Shown in pieces: positions 9,901 to 16,215 of a DNA stretch of 43,098 bases. How positions within the stretch are numbered: the first letter of the stretch is position 1; the number at the start of each line of letters is the position of its first letter. The notes beneath the pieces are model-generated. The model was not told the origin of the DNA. It worked only from the letters and a program-made list of their open reading frames with translations, and did not search any database. The position numbers and the translations under genes are program-made. Source of the stretch: a virus; the IMG/VR virus record IMGVR_UViG_3300028908_000017, positions 1 to 43,098 of that record; one strand, 5' to 3'.

Positions 9901-11374
9901 CTTTATCCTTTAAGTCTTTATTGAATATTATTAATAGGTTGAGCCCCAATTCATGGGATAAGGCGCGCTTGCGCTCCATTCTCTTATTATATACACTCCC
10001 TATTTTCTTTGACCATTTACTAGATTTGCCGTTATTAGTAACTTCTTCAAAACCAGCAAACTCTATATACAAATCATATTCCGGAAGATAAAAGTCGCAG
10101 CGCAATAGTTCATTATCATTGAAAACATCATGTTTGGGATAATGTTTCTGCTGAATATGTTCTATATTGTGTTCAGCTAATAAATTATCAATGACGGCTT
10201 CCCCTATGGAATCACATATATGGCCATCGTTGGCGCGAACTCGCTTGGGGACTTTATTCTTCCGTCCAAATACATAATTAAGCGGAACTCCCGCTAATTC
10301 CATTGCACGTCTCCAACTTCCGAAATGACGCTCAATTGTTGAAATATGAATATTGTAATCGGCGGCCTTGTTAAAGGTATCATATGTTACATACCCATTA
10401 TCCTTATATGCTTTGCGGATTGTATTCAATATGAATGTATCATTAATTCGCCACCGTTTCTTAACAGGAAATCCCGCCGCGCGTAAAGCATTGTTCCATG
10501 AACCAAAGACACGAGATGCTGTGGCTGCTAAATTTCTATCGGGTATCCAATTTCTAAACAAATTGTAATTAATAGTACCACATTCATTGGCGCATTGTTT
10601 CATCAAATCAACAATTAAGGCCTTCCATTCGTAAGTGGTTGCTGATTTTGGAAGTAAGTGTTTATCGGCATCCGGTAAGTTATTCTTATCTAATATCATA
10701 AGTTTGCCTCCTTATGGAAGCGACGCTCCACTGACTAAGGCCGATTTTTCACTATATGTCACCATATAGTGGGGGAATCGCTTTCCCCTTTTACCCAGTA
10801 ACCCAATGGTTTCCCATTGGCCTGGACTGTCTCTTCATCTCCAATCGGAGATGCGCCGTATACAGTCTCTACACTTGCCCGGGAATGAATTCCCTGCTAG
10901 CACGGGATTGCCATCAGCATTACCTGTTAAGGTTTCCCCGTTTTAGCGGCGTTTGCACCACTATGTCACCATAGTGGGGCGCAGTAAATAATCTACGCGA
11001 AAAACTAATTGGATTAGCCTTACCGAGAACATAGATAGGTGCTTTCTCCAGATTACCCAATAGTTTCCTATTGGTCCGGACCATCTCTTCATCTTATTAA
11101 ATAAGATGCGCCGTGTATGGTCTCTACACTTGCCCAACACATACCATATTTGTATGTGTTTGCTAGCTCGGGATTACCATATTCATTTATCTTTAATGAA
11201 CGTAGGCTTCCCCGAATTAGCGGCGTTTTCACTACCATGTTACCATGATAGGGCGCAATATTACTTACGCGTTATAGAATACGAGATCCCGGTAAGAGTT
11301 CCAATAACAACTCCATCGACCATGGCGGTTATGTCAACACCAGACATACTTGAGTAAGCTGCAATTCCTGCCAT
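6937..11374 (-). CDS. Tail tube protein encoded in seven exons split by six group I introns
   Basis: Join, in transcription order: 11374-11267, 11048-10995, 10795-10785, 9711-9697, 8956-8740, 7524-7402, 7152-6937. This gives 744 nt, 247 residues and one stop. The start MAGIAAYSSMSGVDI has a strong AAAGGAGG site 8 nt upstream. The spliced product reads SYSITR-EKAPIYVLGKANPISFSR-GKRG-IAGSL-LFMLFDRDPLW, then PPEFMD-QVMPLNISLVATNEYG, GVEILN, SVDDIT-QCTFVCRTMTPWIPW. This matches the usual order of blocks in phage tail tube proteins (xPIYxxG, KRGIAGSL, FANEYG-like, GVEILNxG, SxDDI). It lies immediately downstream of the tail sheath, the standard sheath-tube order, and would form the inner tube of a contractile tail. 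Exon junctions come from P1/P10 pairings, the terminal G of each intron and the frame. The spliced protein is the same for small shifts at the exon 3/4 junction. The least certain junctions are 1/2 and 6/7. Confidence 0.88.
7153..7401 (-). ncRNA. Group I intron 6 of the tail tube gene (no ORF)
   Basis: 249 nt. P1: exon end AUCACU pairs with internal guide GGUGAU, giving a U•G at the 5' splice site. The P7 strands are seen as GCAACGACUA and AGAUAGUC. P9 is CUUAUGG-GAAA-CCAUAAG, followed by a second hairpin around GUAGGAG...CUCCUAC. The core (GGGUGAAUUC, UGAGCCAAGC, GGAAGGUGCA) closely resembles intron 5, so the two are siblings. The 3' end at GAG|CAG is the only in-frame G that suits the protein, but P10 support is only 2 bp. 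Confidence 0.88.
7763..8650 (-). CDS. Vsr-like (I-Bth0305I-type) homing endonuclease in intron 5
   Basis: 295 aa. The N-terminal half holds at least two copies of a small DNA-binding repeat ending in an FGNWN motif (residues about 75-87 and 143-154), the kind of helical repeat often attached to homing nucleases. The C-terminal third carries the nuclease: GHICHSKAE (E181), D185, a YPGY segment, CDF (D214) and WIEYLGL (E223). This layout fits the family related to very-short-patch repair endonucleases, whose studied member is I-Bth0305I. The start ATGATG follows GGAGG; that ribosome site is buried in a hairpin (8655-8679). The product would spread intron 5 into intronless tube genes. The catalytic residue assignment is by pattern only. 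Confidence 0.78.
   Translation of the reverse strand: MMSKRKKKRAICGNQFDDPRLKPRAWFEAPGRKQWVVDQFHKYIEENGRSPRRIEFQNYLNWTLHQFDRFMKDNFGNWNEFQVQCGVKPRTSYRYTYTEKDRQEMIQQFNEYISETGHEPLQNTFKLANCGYKWKKHHIIQAFGNWNNYRVACGYKKKHVYGWMYFNQPAQDGHICHSKAEIIIDNWLFEHGIEHDKDVPYPGYNGNNRPKTCDFVVGELWIEYLGLYASSGNIDDEVIRNYHEKTELKKQMAKEQNIELVLLYPKKDMEETIQELKQILIKHNLYKEESQETGE
8655..8679 (-). promoter_or_regulatory. Hairpin sequestering the ribosome binding site of the intron 5 endonuclease
   Basis: CTCCATAAAA and TTTTATGGAG form a 10-bp stem with a 5-nt loop; the 3' arm contains most of the GGAGG ribosome site. This would keep endonuclease translation low from the long tail transcript, as is known for the I-TevI gene in the phage T4 td intron. 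Confidence 0.6.
8957..9696 (-). ncRNA. Group I intron 4 of the tail tube gene, with LAGLIDADG endonuclease
   Basis: 740 nt. P1: exon end CUCCCU pairs with GGGGAG, with U•G at the 5' site (9697/9696). The P7 strands are GUAGAGACU near 9590 and GACAUAGUCC near 8975; the endonuclease gene sits between them, in the P8 region. The intron ends AAUUAAUAG, a terminal G, and joining CT|C TTA restores SLLFMLFD in frame. Confidence 0.88.
8990..9529 (-). CDS. LAGLIDADG-type homing endonuclease in intron 4
   Basis: 179 aa, starting MTKFKQRQKY after AAGGAG with 7-nt spacing. A single LAGLIDADG-like helix is present (LLGFIIAQGHIWM, residues about 35-47), with the usual following segment (NRNLLNKLQSKI). The acidic residue normally near the end of the motif is Gln here, so cleavage activity may be weakened or lost. 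At 179 residues with one motif it would be a homodimer if active. The stop at 8990 lies only a few bases before the P7 3' strand and about 35 nt before the 3' splice site, a tight fit showing coevolution with the intron fold. Confidence 0.6.
   Translation of the reverse strand: MTKFKQRQKYIQLGYYMGTDGAILDMPQEYLPEILLGFIIAQGHIWMDKNDHLFLRMFSQNRNLLNKLQSKIHMATGLPRKKSKIKPVPIYVLGQTKSVGLSYAQPYQINYKDAVALDLLTYIFTSSMTQTVNALDSYDRLNLLKQYNNALTSDVVKRRYDKSTHPRHNTLPKPVFEID
9697..9711 (-). other. 15-nt exon 4 of the tail tube gene
   Basis: AATCGCAGGCTCCCT encodes the IAGSL block of the tube protein. Its first six bases (AAUCGC) pair perfectly with GCGAUU in intron 3 (P10), and its last six (CUCCCU) form P1 of intron 4. 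Nearly the whole exon therefore doubles as guide-binding sequence for the two flanking ribozymes. Confidence 0.82.
9712..10784 (-). ncRNA. Group I intron 3 of the tail tube gene, with homing endonuclease
   Basis: 1073 nt. The guide GCGAUUCCCC is a perfect 10-base complement of the spliced junction GGGG|AAUCGC. A P2-like hairpin (CACUAUAUG...CAUAUAGUG) follows, then the endonuclease gene. After it come CUGCAACGACUA (P7 5' strand), a P8 hairpin ACUCAAUUAAAUGAGU, GAUAUAGUCU (P7 3' strand), and P9 CACUUAGUGAUAAGUG. The intron ends ...AAUAG. The 5' exon appears to end in G paired to C, not the usual U•G. Confidence 0.83.
9848..10699 (-). CDS. Vsr-like (I-Bth0305I-type) homing endonuclease in intron 3
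   Basis: 283 aa with AAGGAGG 6 nt before the ATG. Two DNA-binding repeats end in FGSWNNALRAAGF (about 65-78) and FGSWRRAMELAGV (about 126-138). The nuclease part reads GHICDS (D163), E167, D171, HYPKH, then CDFYLPEYDLYIEFAGF (D202, E213). It shares this plan with the intron 5 enzyme but the two are clearly diverged, so they were probably acquired separately. It lies upstream of the P7 strand of intron 3, in the P5/P6 region; the last codons run straight into a GGGUAAUAUU...AAUAUUGCCC hairpin of the intron. Confidence 0.78.
   Translation of the reverse strand: MILDKNNLPDADKHLLPKSATTYEWKALIVDLMKQCANECGTINYNLFRNWIPDRNLAATASRVFGSWNNALRAAGFPVKKRWRINDTFILNTIRKAYKDNGYVTYDTFNKAADYNIHISTIERHFGSWRRAMELAGVPLNYVFGRKNKVPKRVRANDGHICDSIGEAVIDNLLAEHNIEHIQQKHYPKHDVFNDNELLRCDFYLPEYDLYIEFAGFEEVTNNGKSSKWSKKIGSVYNKRMERKRALSHELGLNLLIIFNKDLKDKEKIIKTILNFKRRNTEG
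10785..10795 (-). other. 11-nt exon 3 of the tail tube gene
   Basis: GGTAAAAGGGG encodes GKR plus two bases of the next Gly codon. Its 5' end GGUAAA pairs with UUUACU in intron 2 (P10), and its 3' end GGGG pairs with CCCC in intron 3 (P1). It is the smallest exon in the gene. Confidence 0.8.
10796..10994 (-). ncRNA. Group I intron 2 of the tail tube gene (no ORF)
   Basis: 199 nt, near the small end for a group I intron. P1: GCGU|/GCGC with U•G at the 5' site. P10: UUUACU pairs with the downstream exon GGUAAA. P7 pairs GACUGU with ACAGUC, the P8 hairpin is CAUCUCC...GGAGAUG, and P9 is CCAAUGG-GAAA-CCAUUGG. It is a sibling of intron 1, with compensating changes in P7, P8 and P9. Confidence 0.9.
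11049..11266 (-). ncRNA. Group I intron 1 of the tail tube gene (no ORF)
   Basis: 218 nt. P1: ACGCGU|/GCGC with U•G. P7 pairs GACCAU with AUGGUC, the P8 hairpin is CAUCUUAU...AUAAGAUG, and P9 is CCAAUAG-GAAA-CUAUUGG. The 3' end is placed at CUG|GAG to give SITR-EKAPIY; P10 is weak here. The core sequence is closely related to intron 2. Confidence 0.87.
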
Positions 11375-11600
11375 ATGTCTTACCTCCTTTAAAATATTTG
11401 AATGTCAAAGATCGCTTGTGCTGCCGCTGCACATTTTTATTTGTTTGTATATATGCTATGAACTAGCGCGAATGGTTGACTTTGTTTATTTGAGACACAT
11501 AATTACGCTGCATAACATATATATTATCAATCATTTATCGGGATTTATATTAATAATAGGTAGTATTTTCTTATCATGATTATTATCCTCAATCATATAC

Positions 11601-11614
11601 TCAATATAATGTTG
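11601..11614 (-). repeat. Junction motif, diverged copy (CAACATTATATTGA)
   Basis: Two mismatches from the consensus; in the gap after the tail sheath terminator. Confidence 0.4.
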
Positions 11615-11638
11615 ATGGGTCATACGATAATAAATAAA

Positions 11639-11681
11639 AATAGGCGCAGGGCCTATATTGGATATAAACTCTGCGCCTATT
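11639..11681 (-). terminator. Intrinsic terminator after the tail sheath gene
   Basis: Minus-strand arms AATAGGCGCAG and CTGCGCCTATT form an 11-bp stem with a roughly 21-nt loop, followed by TTTATTTATT. The sheath stop codon is at 11724. Confidence 0.75.
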
Positions 11682-11723
11682 ATGAAGAACAAAGAAAAGG
11701 AGATATATATTATGAAACTTTTA

Positions 11724-14621
11724 TTACACTAAATCAAGCTGTGTAACAATAGCAATATTCCTAATTTCTTTGGATGTTGTTATATGTAAACTAACCTGTG
11801 TTTTTCCAGATATTTTGTCTGTATCGGATGCGTGTACTGTAACAGCAAATCCCTGGATTCGATCAGGTGCATATACTGATTTGACTTTTTCATCGATAGC
11901 GATTTCCAGTGATTTACGTGTTTTATCATCGTTGGCGCGCCCGAAGAATGGCCGTGCTATTGTTCTAACTGTCTGAATAATATCAAATACAGTCTGAACA
12001 ACAAACTGACGATCAAATTTGGACTCGGCGCGTGCCAGAGTAGGTGCATCACTTATGAGATAAGTACCGTCCACCATAGACTGTGTATACAATGTATATC
12101 TCATTCCATTAATTCTGTTAATCCATTCATTATTCATAATCGGATAGATCAATCTCTGAATTGGGCCAGTATTAATGGTATACATTACCATGGCGGTTTT
12201 CGGATCTTTATTCTGCATTAAACCAGCATGAATAGCCGCGAACTGACCTATATATGGGCGGCCATTCTTAATTCCATTCACAACAAATACTGCATCTCCA
12301 ACCGGAATGATTATATGATAATCATCAAAAGAAGATACAATATTGGCCGGCCTTGTTGGATCAGTTGGTGAAACATTAACAAGACGATCGTACCAGGTTA
12401 CGATCTCTTCCAGTGTTGGATTGTTAATGTCTGCTGCATTTATTGGTTTTGGAGATATGATACCAAAAGCTTCAGAGACATATCTAGATTTTCTGGATAC
12501 GTACTTACTTAATTGTTCCAGGAACCCGGCAGAAACAACTGTGGGTAGCCCGGTTTCATAATCAATACTATCCACAACATCGTCAATATGTACTCCCAAT
12601 GGTACCACATATCTTGCTGGTATATTTTCCTGTCCAATATATCCTTTTTCTAATTCATTATAAAGCGCCATTCCGACGAGACGGCGGCCATCATTTCCAT
12701 TAGTTAATTGTGATGCCTGAACTATTCCCTGAGTAGCATCTATTACTGTTCCAGTCACAGCCGGTAACTCAGGCTGGAATCTTATTAATAATGAAACAAC
12801 AGATCCTTCTTCAGGGTAATTATCAGGATTAATGAACTTAACTTTACCGCCTTTAGCGTCACTAATCATTATATCCACACCCGGAGTATAAGTATGCCGT
12901 GTCTGGTATGTTAATTCGAGTGGATATAACTGAGCGGCACCAAACAATATCTTAGATCCGTATACAAAGTAACTGAATCTATTTCCAATCTGTAATTCAG
13001 ATCGTAAGTTGGCTTCAATATATAATGTTTTATATCTATAATCAATGAAATAGATATCGCCTAACTGAGCACCAGATGTTAATTCAATCTGGCCAGTAGT
13101 AATATCATTTGTATTCCAATGCCAATCGCCGGCCACTGTTTCAGATATAGTAATTTCTGCACCACCAACAAAGCCTGTAGCATCTGCTACATCAATTGAA
13201 GTATCACCACTTGAAGCAGCAGCGCTCAATGTAGTATTAGCTGCGGCTCTGGTTACATTGGTTGGTGTAGCAGCCGCATAACTGTTTGTTAATCCAGCGG
13301 ATACTGTAATTGTATTTGTTCCACTATTAACTGCAGTTACTGTTGCTGTTTCATTATTTGTTCCGTCATCAATAGTAATTGTATCGTTTACCAGGATGCC
13401 GGCCACACCATTAACAACAATATCAGTATCCCCAGCATTTGCATCAGATGCCAAAGTCGTTGTTGCTTCGGCTCTGGATACTGTAGCTGCAGTAGTATAA
13501 TCCTGGGAAAGTGCGGTTCCTAATGTAATAGTATTCCCTGCTACAGATGATACTGTATCATTCTCGGATATGATTGTTGGTCCTTCAACTAAATGAGTAG
13601 TTACGCCGGCTCTGGTTCTATATAATACATAATCTTTAATGGCATCTGCGCCAGTATTATCCCAATTAGTACCAGATTCTCGACAAGCAAGATTCAATAA
13701 AGTTGTACCAACATCCGCAGCCTGTGTATTCAATAATTCTTCTGCTGCTTTTATTGTATAAAAACTAGTAATTGTATTAGTATTAGGATCAGCGTCTTTG
13801 ATTGGAGCGCCGGCCAATGTTGACTCGGCATCTCCTGCTTTAACTGAAGTACTATCTACAATCCCAGTTTTATTAATGGCCTGAATAATATCAATTAACT
13901 TATCACCATAAGACTTACCTGTTGGTGAAGTTAAATCATATTCAGTATCAATTGTCCCATTACTGTCCATATCGGTAATGGTTATATTGACTTCATCAGT
14001 TAATACATTAGCCTGTGCTACATTATACTGGGCAAAGACTGCGTCTGCATTGAGCGCATCAACTAAATCTGTTACATTATAATAAGCCCCAGGAGTATTA
14101 CCAAATACATCTAACTGATAAGATAAAACGGTGCCATCCGGCAAAGTAACTGTCATAACAGCAGGGTCACCATTCGAATCACCATCTATCTTTACTTCAG
14201 TTGAGTTTTCACCATCAATTTTAGATATGATGGTCATACATGCTGATATTCCGGTGGGCGCCAAATCTGGATTGGCCGGATCATTAGCATGATTTCTGTT
14301 TTCGTACAGATCCAATTTTGGTTTCCGTACGTCACCTATACGAACACCATAAATAAAAGCGCTCGGGACCATTGACTTGATTTCCCGATAACCTTTAACA
14401 AGCATGGCTTCGCCATATCCATCATCCACATAATCTCCAAATATATCACTAAGTGTTTCATCTTCCATTAATGTTGGAGTATAAAGTGGACCTTTGGTTG
14501 CTGTTCCAATTAATATAATTGCATTTGGGTTGGGTGTAGTTGCTGGTCTTGGAGCATCTTCATCCTTTATATAACTAGTTGTTTTTGGAACATATGGATA
14601 CAAATCTGTAAAATCTGCCAT
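11724..14621 (-). CDS. Tail sheath protein with inserted beta-domain repeats
   Basis: 965 aa, starting MADFTDLYPYVPKTTSYIKD after AGGAGG. The N-terminus (AIILIGTATKGPLYTPTLM) and the C-terminal domain (SVYAPDRIQGFAVTVHASD, QVSLHITTSKEIRNI) are typical of contractile sheath subunits, which polymerise around the tube and contract at injection. The protein is longer than common sheaths. Residues about 350-505 contain one partial and two full copies of a small beta-rich module (TTLASDANAGDTDIVVN; TTLSAAASSGDTSIDVADAT), which also occurs in the capsid protein at 19664-21007. These copies probably form surface domains on the sheath. The gene has its own terminator, and the tube gene follows. Family identity is secure; the role of the inserted modules is inference. 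Confidence 0.93.
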   Translation of the reverse strand: MADFTDLYPYVPKTTSYIKDEDAPRPATTPNPNAIILIGTATKGPLYTPTLMEDETLSDIFGDYVDDGYGEAMLVKGYREIKSMVPSAFIYGVRIGDVRKPKLDLYENRNHANDPANPDLAPTGISACMTIISKIDGENSTEVKIDGDSNGDPAVMTVTLPDGTVLSYQLDVFGNTPGAYYNVTDLVDALNADAVFAQYNVAQANVLTDEVNITITDMDSNGTIDTEYDLTSPTGKSYGDKLIDIIQAINKTGIVDSTSVKAGDAESTLAGAPIKDADPNTNTITSFYTIKAAEELLNTQAADVGTTLLNLACRESGTNWDNTGADAIKDYVLYRTRAGVTTHLVEGPTIISENDTVSSVAGNTITLGTALSQDYTTAATVSRAEATTTLASDANAGDTDIVVNGVAGILVNDTITIDDGTNNETATVTAVNSGTNTITVSAGLTNSYAAATPTNVTRAAANTTLSAAASSGDTSIDVADATGFVGGAEITISETVAGDWHWNTNDITTGQIELTSGAQLGDIYFIDYRYKTLYIEANLRSELQIGNRFSYFVYGSKILFGAAQLYPLELTYQTRHTYTPGVDIMISDAKGGKVKFINPDNYPEEGSVVSLLIRFQPELPAVTGTVIDATQGIVQASQLTNGNDGRRLVGMALYNELEKGYIGQENIPARYVVPLGVHIDDVVDSIDYETGLPTVVSAGFLEQLSKYVSRKSRYVSEAFGIISPKPINAADINNPTLEEIVTWYDRLVNVSPTDPTRPANIVSSFDDYHIIIPVGDAVFVVNGIKNGRPYIGQFAAIHAGLMQNKDPKTAMVMYTINTGPIQRLIYPIMNNEWINRINGMRYTLYTQSMVDGTYLISDAPTLARAESKFDRQFVVQTVFDIIQTVRTIARPFFGRANDDKTRKSLEIAIDEKVKSVYAPDRIQGFAVTVHASDTDKISGKTQVSLHITTSKEIRNIAIVTQLDLV

Positions 14622-14651
14622 TTATTCATCCTCCTGTAAATTTCTTTTATC

Positions 14652-14665
14652 TCAAATTAATGTTG
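14652..14665 (-). repeat. Junction motif copy 2 (CAACATTAATTTGA)
   Basis: Exact copy between the tail-completion gene and the sheath gene, just after the stop and before the sheath ribosome site. Confidence 0.6.
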
Positions 14666-14669
14666 CGGC

Positions 14670-15347
14670 TCACGTTTTATCATACAAATCATATTCGCCA
14701 CCTATTGTCAAATCGGTGCCGTCTGGAGCCACCAATTTATTAACATCCTGTACAATGATTTCCAAATTATCAATAACCCGATCTCTAACCCATAAGTGCT
14801 CTTCTGTTATCAAATCATACATAACAGATCTATTATGGTAGCCGTTCTTCATTGTTCCCATACTAACGCCGCGGGAATTATATGTTATGTTTTCCAAACC
14901 TACTGTAATTAGCGCGTTTCTATACGCATCCATAAATAATTCAAAATCACAAGTGGCGGCTTCCACTTCTGTTGCGGTAGGCGCAAATACATCGAATCGA
15001 ACCACTGTTTTATATCTTCGTAAGTGGAGTCGAAGCATCTCGCCTGTTTCCGTGTTTCTCCAAATGGACGCATCCTTGATTAAGCCAACTTGAGTCTTGG
15101 AACCGGCCGGCGCATTATCCCTATCAATTGTTTTGTATGTTATTATTATCGGTGGAAATTGAGTTGGACGATCGGTTTCATTAATAATGAAATCTGGATA
15201 GGCCGCTTCATAATGAATCTTCTTGTTGGGGTCCGGTTGCAGATTGTTTTCCAAATCAATCAATTTACCAATAATATAGTAAAATCCTTGTAATGTAATA
15301 TTAGTTTGTTTATGATTTGCTATTGTATTTACTAATTCCCATGCCAT
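14670..15347 (-). CDS. Neck or tail-completion protein (225 aa)
   Basis: Starts MAWELVNTIA in a TAATG overlap with the stop of the preceding gene, with CAGGAG upstream, so the two are translationally coupled. The middle portion (FPPIIITYKTIDRD, LRLHLRRYKTVVRFDVFA, AATCDFELFMDAYRNAL) looks like an alpha/beta protein of the tail terminator or completion type. Such proteins are usually encoded directly before the sheath, as here. No diagnostic catalytic motif is present and none is expected. The assignment rests mainly on gene order and is moderate. One copy of the recurrent junction motif (14652-14665) lies just past its stop. Confidence 0.55.
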   Translation of the reverse strand: MAWELVNTIANHKQTNITLQGFYYIIGKLIDLENNLQPDPNKKIHYEAAYPDFIINETDRPTQFPPIIITYKTIDRDNAPAGSKTQVGLIKDASIWRNTETGEMLRLHLRRYKTVVRFDVFAPTATEVEAATCDFELFMDAYRNALITVGLENITYNSRGVSMGTMKNGYHNRSVMYDLITEEHLWVRDRVIDNLEIIVQDVNKLVAPDGTDLTIGGEYDLYDKT

Positions 15348-15622
15348 TAGTGGTTACTCCTGTATTCTCTGGTTCGTTGTTTTAATTGCCGTATGTTCTC
15401 CATGAAAACGGCCGGCACTACCTTGATTGAGTTATTAGAAAACTTCATAACCAATTCGGCGCGCTCTGGTGTATCCTTGAATACAAAATGGAATAAGTCC
15501 GATGATCCTTTCGTTGATGTAATCGGTTCCAAATCCACCAATTCCAGGCCTTCATGAATGAGAGTAGCGGCCAATACAATTGATGATGTCTTATAATATC
15601 TATCTTTATTATTCTGTTTCAT
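15347..15622 (-). CDS. Small protein resembling the DUF5659 family (91 aa)
   Basis: 91 residues: YKTSSIVLAATLIHEGLELV, then DLFHFVFKDT, then VVPAVFMENIRQLKQRTRE. The order (YxTSSxxLAAxLxxxGxEL, a hydrophobic FxF strand, a final helix with a VxPxxFxxxIRxLK-type motif) matches my recollection of the DUF5659 family, small proteins common in Gram-positive phages. Its function is unknown. It overlaps the next gene by one base (TAATG). Being between connector genes and the tail completion protein, it may be a minor virion or assembly factor. Confidence 0.6.
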   Translation of the reverse strand: MKQNNKDRYYKTSSIVLAATLIHEGLELVDLEPITSTKGSSDLFHFVFKDTPERAELVMKFSNNSIKVVPAVFMENIRQLKQRTREYRSNH

Positions 15623-15633
15623 AGTCCATTCCT

Positions 15634-16215
15634 CTAAACTGGTATATATTCTACTGGTAAATCACCAACCAAAGTTTCATCGTTTTTACTGACTTGCACT
15701 TTGGCTTTGACTACATAATATATTAACATCTTATCTATTTTGGGTGTAACCATTTCAATTTCGTATGCTCTACTAATCTGAACTGTTTCCGGGGGAGTGG
15801 GTGAAGTTACATTTTCTGATCCTTTAATCCATAACAATTGATCTTCATCCTTTATATCAATCTTATGTGATACATAGAATAATAGGCTGTCTTTATCTAA
15901 TAATCCATATTTATTGAGATCTTCGGTTTTACTCGACGTTCGTCCCAAGACGACGTTGCGCGTCTTGAATATATAATCTTTATATACCCAGGCCGGGCCG
16001 CCAATTGCTTCTTGGGATGATTCATCCCAATATTGTGAATGCTGTGTTAAATCAAATTGGCGCCAAACGATCCAATATCCAGTAGTATTTACAATATAAC
16101 TAAACTCTTCTCGCATCTTTTCTGGAGTGAGGCCGCCAAATGCTAAGTACATATCTGTTTGATTATGAGTAGGATTCACTAAATCAAAGGGATTATCATC
16201 ATATGTCAAATACAC
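15634..16215 (-). CDS. Neck/connector structural protein (193 aa), GTG start
   Basis: Reads from a GTG at 16215, six bases after GGAGGAG; no nearby ATG has as good a site. It overlaps the end of the upstream gene by 17 nt. Sequence features include FSYIVNTTGYWIVWRQFD near residue 40 and a beta-rich C-terminal part ending LPVEYIPV. No cysteine motifs or membrane segments are present. Its place between head genes and the sheath suggests a head-tail connector or neck subunit. I do not recognise a specific family. Confidence 0.55.
   Translation of the reverse strand: MYLTYDDNPFDLVNPTHNQTDMYLAFGGLTPEKMREEFSYIVNTTGYWIVWRQFDLTQHSQYWDESSQEAIGGPAWVYKDYIFKTRNVVLGRTSSKTEDLNKYGLLDKDSLLFYVSHKIDIKDEDQLLWIKGSENVTSPTPPETVQISRAYEIEMVTPKIDKMLIYYVVKAKVQVSKNDETLVGDLPVEYIPV

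Larger units (their letters stand above)
11375..11723 (-). other. Gap between sheath and tube genes: terminator, diverged junction motif, possible small ORF
   Basis: 349 nt. It holds the sheath terminator (11639-11681), a diverged copy of the recurrent junction motif (11601-11614), and an open 30-codon frame at 11531-11623 (starts MTHQHYIEYM) that lacks a ribosome site and is unlikely to be a gene. A short hairpin with arms TGTGC/GCACA is near 11420. The tube ribosome site is at 11382-11389. No convincing promoter was found, although the terminator implies that one may exist here. Confidence 0.55.

Noticed and set aside
11531-11623. 30-codon minus-strand frame in the sheath-tube gap
   Set aside because: No ribosome site and includes the recurrent junction motif; kept only as a note on the gap.
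11698-11741. Plus-strand AAGGAG followed by an ATG at 11712
   Set aside because: The frame is only 6 codons and lies in the end of the sheath gene; chance match.
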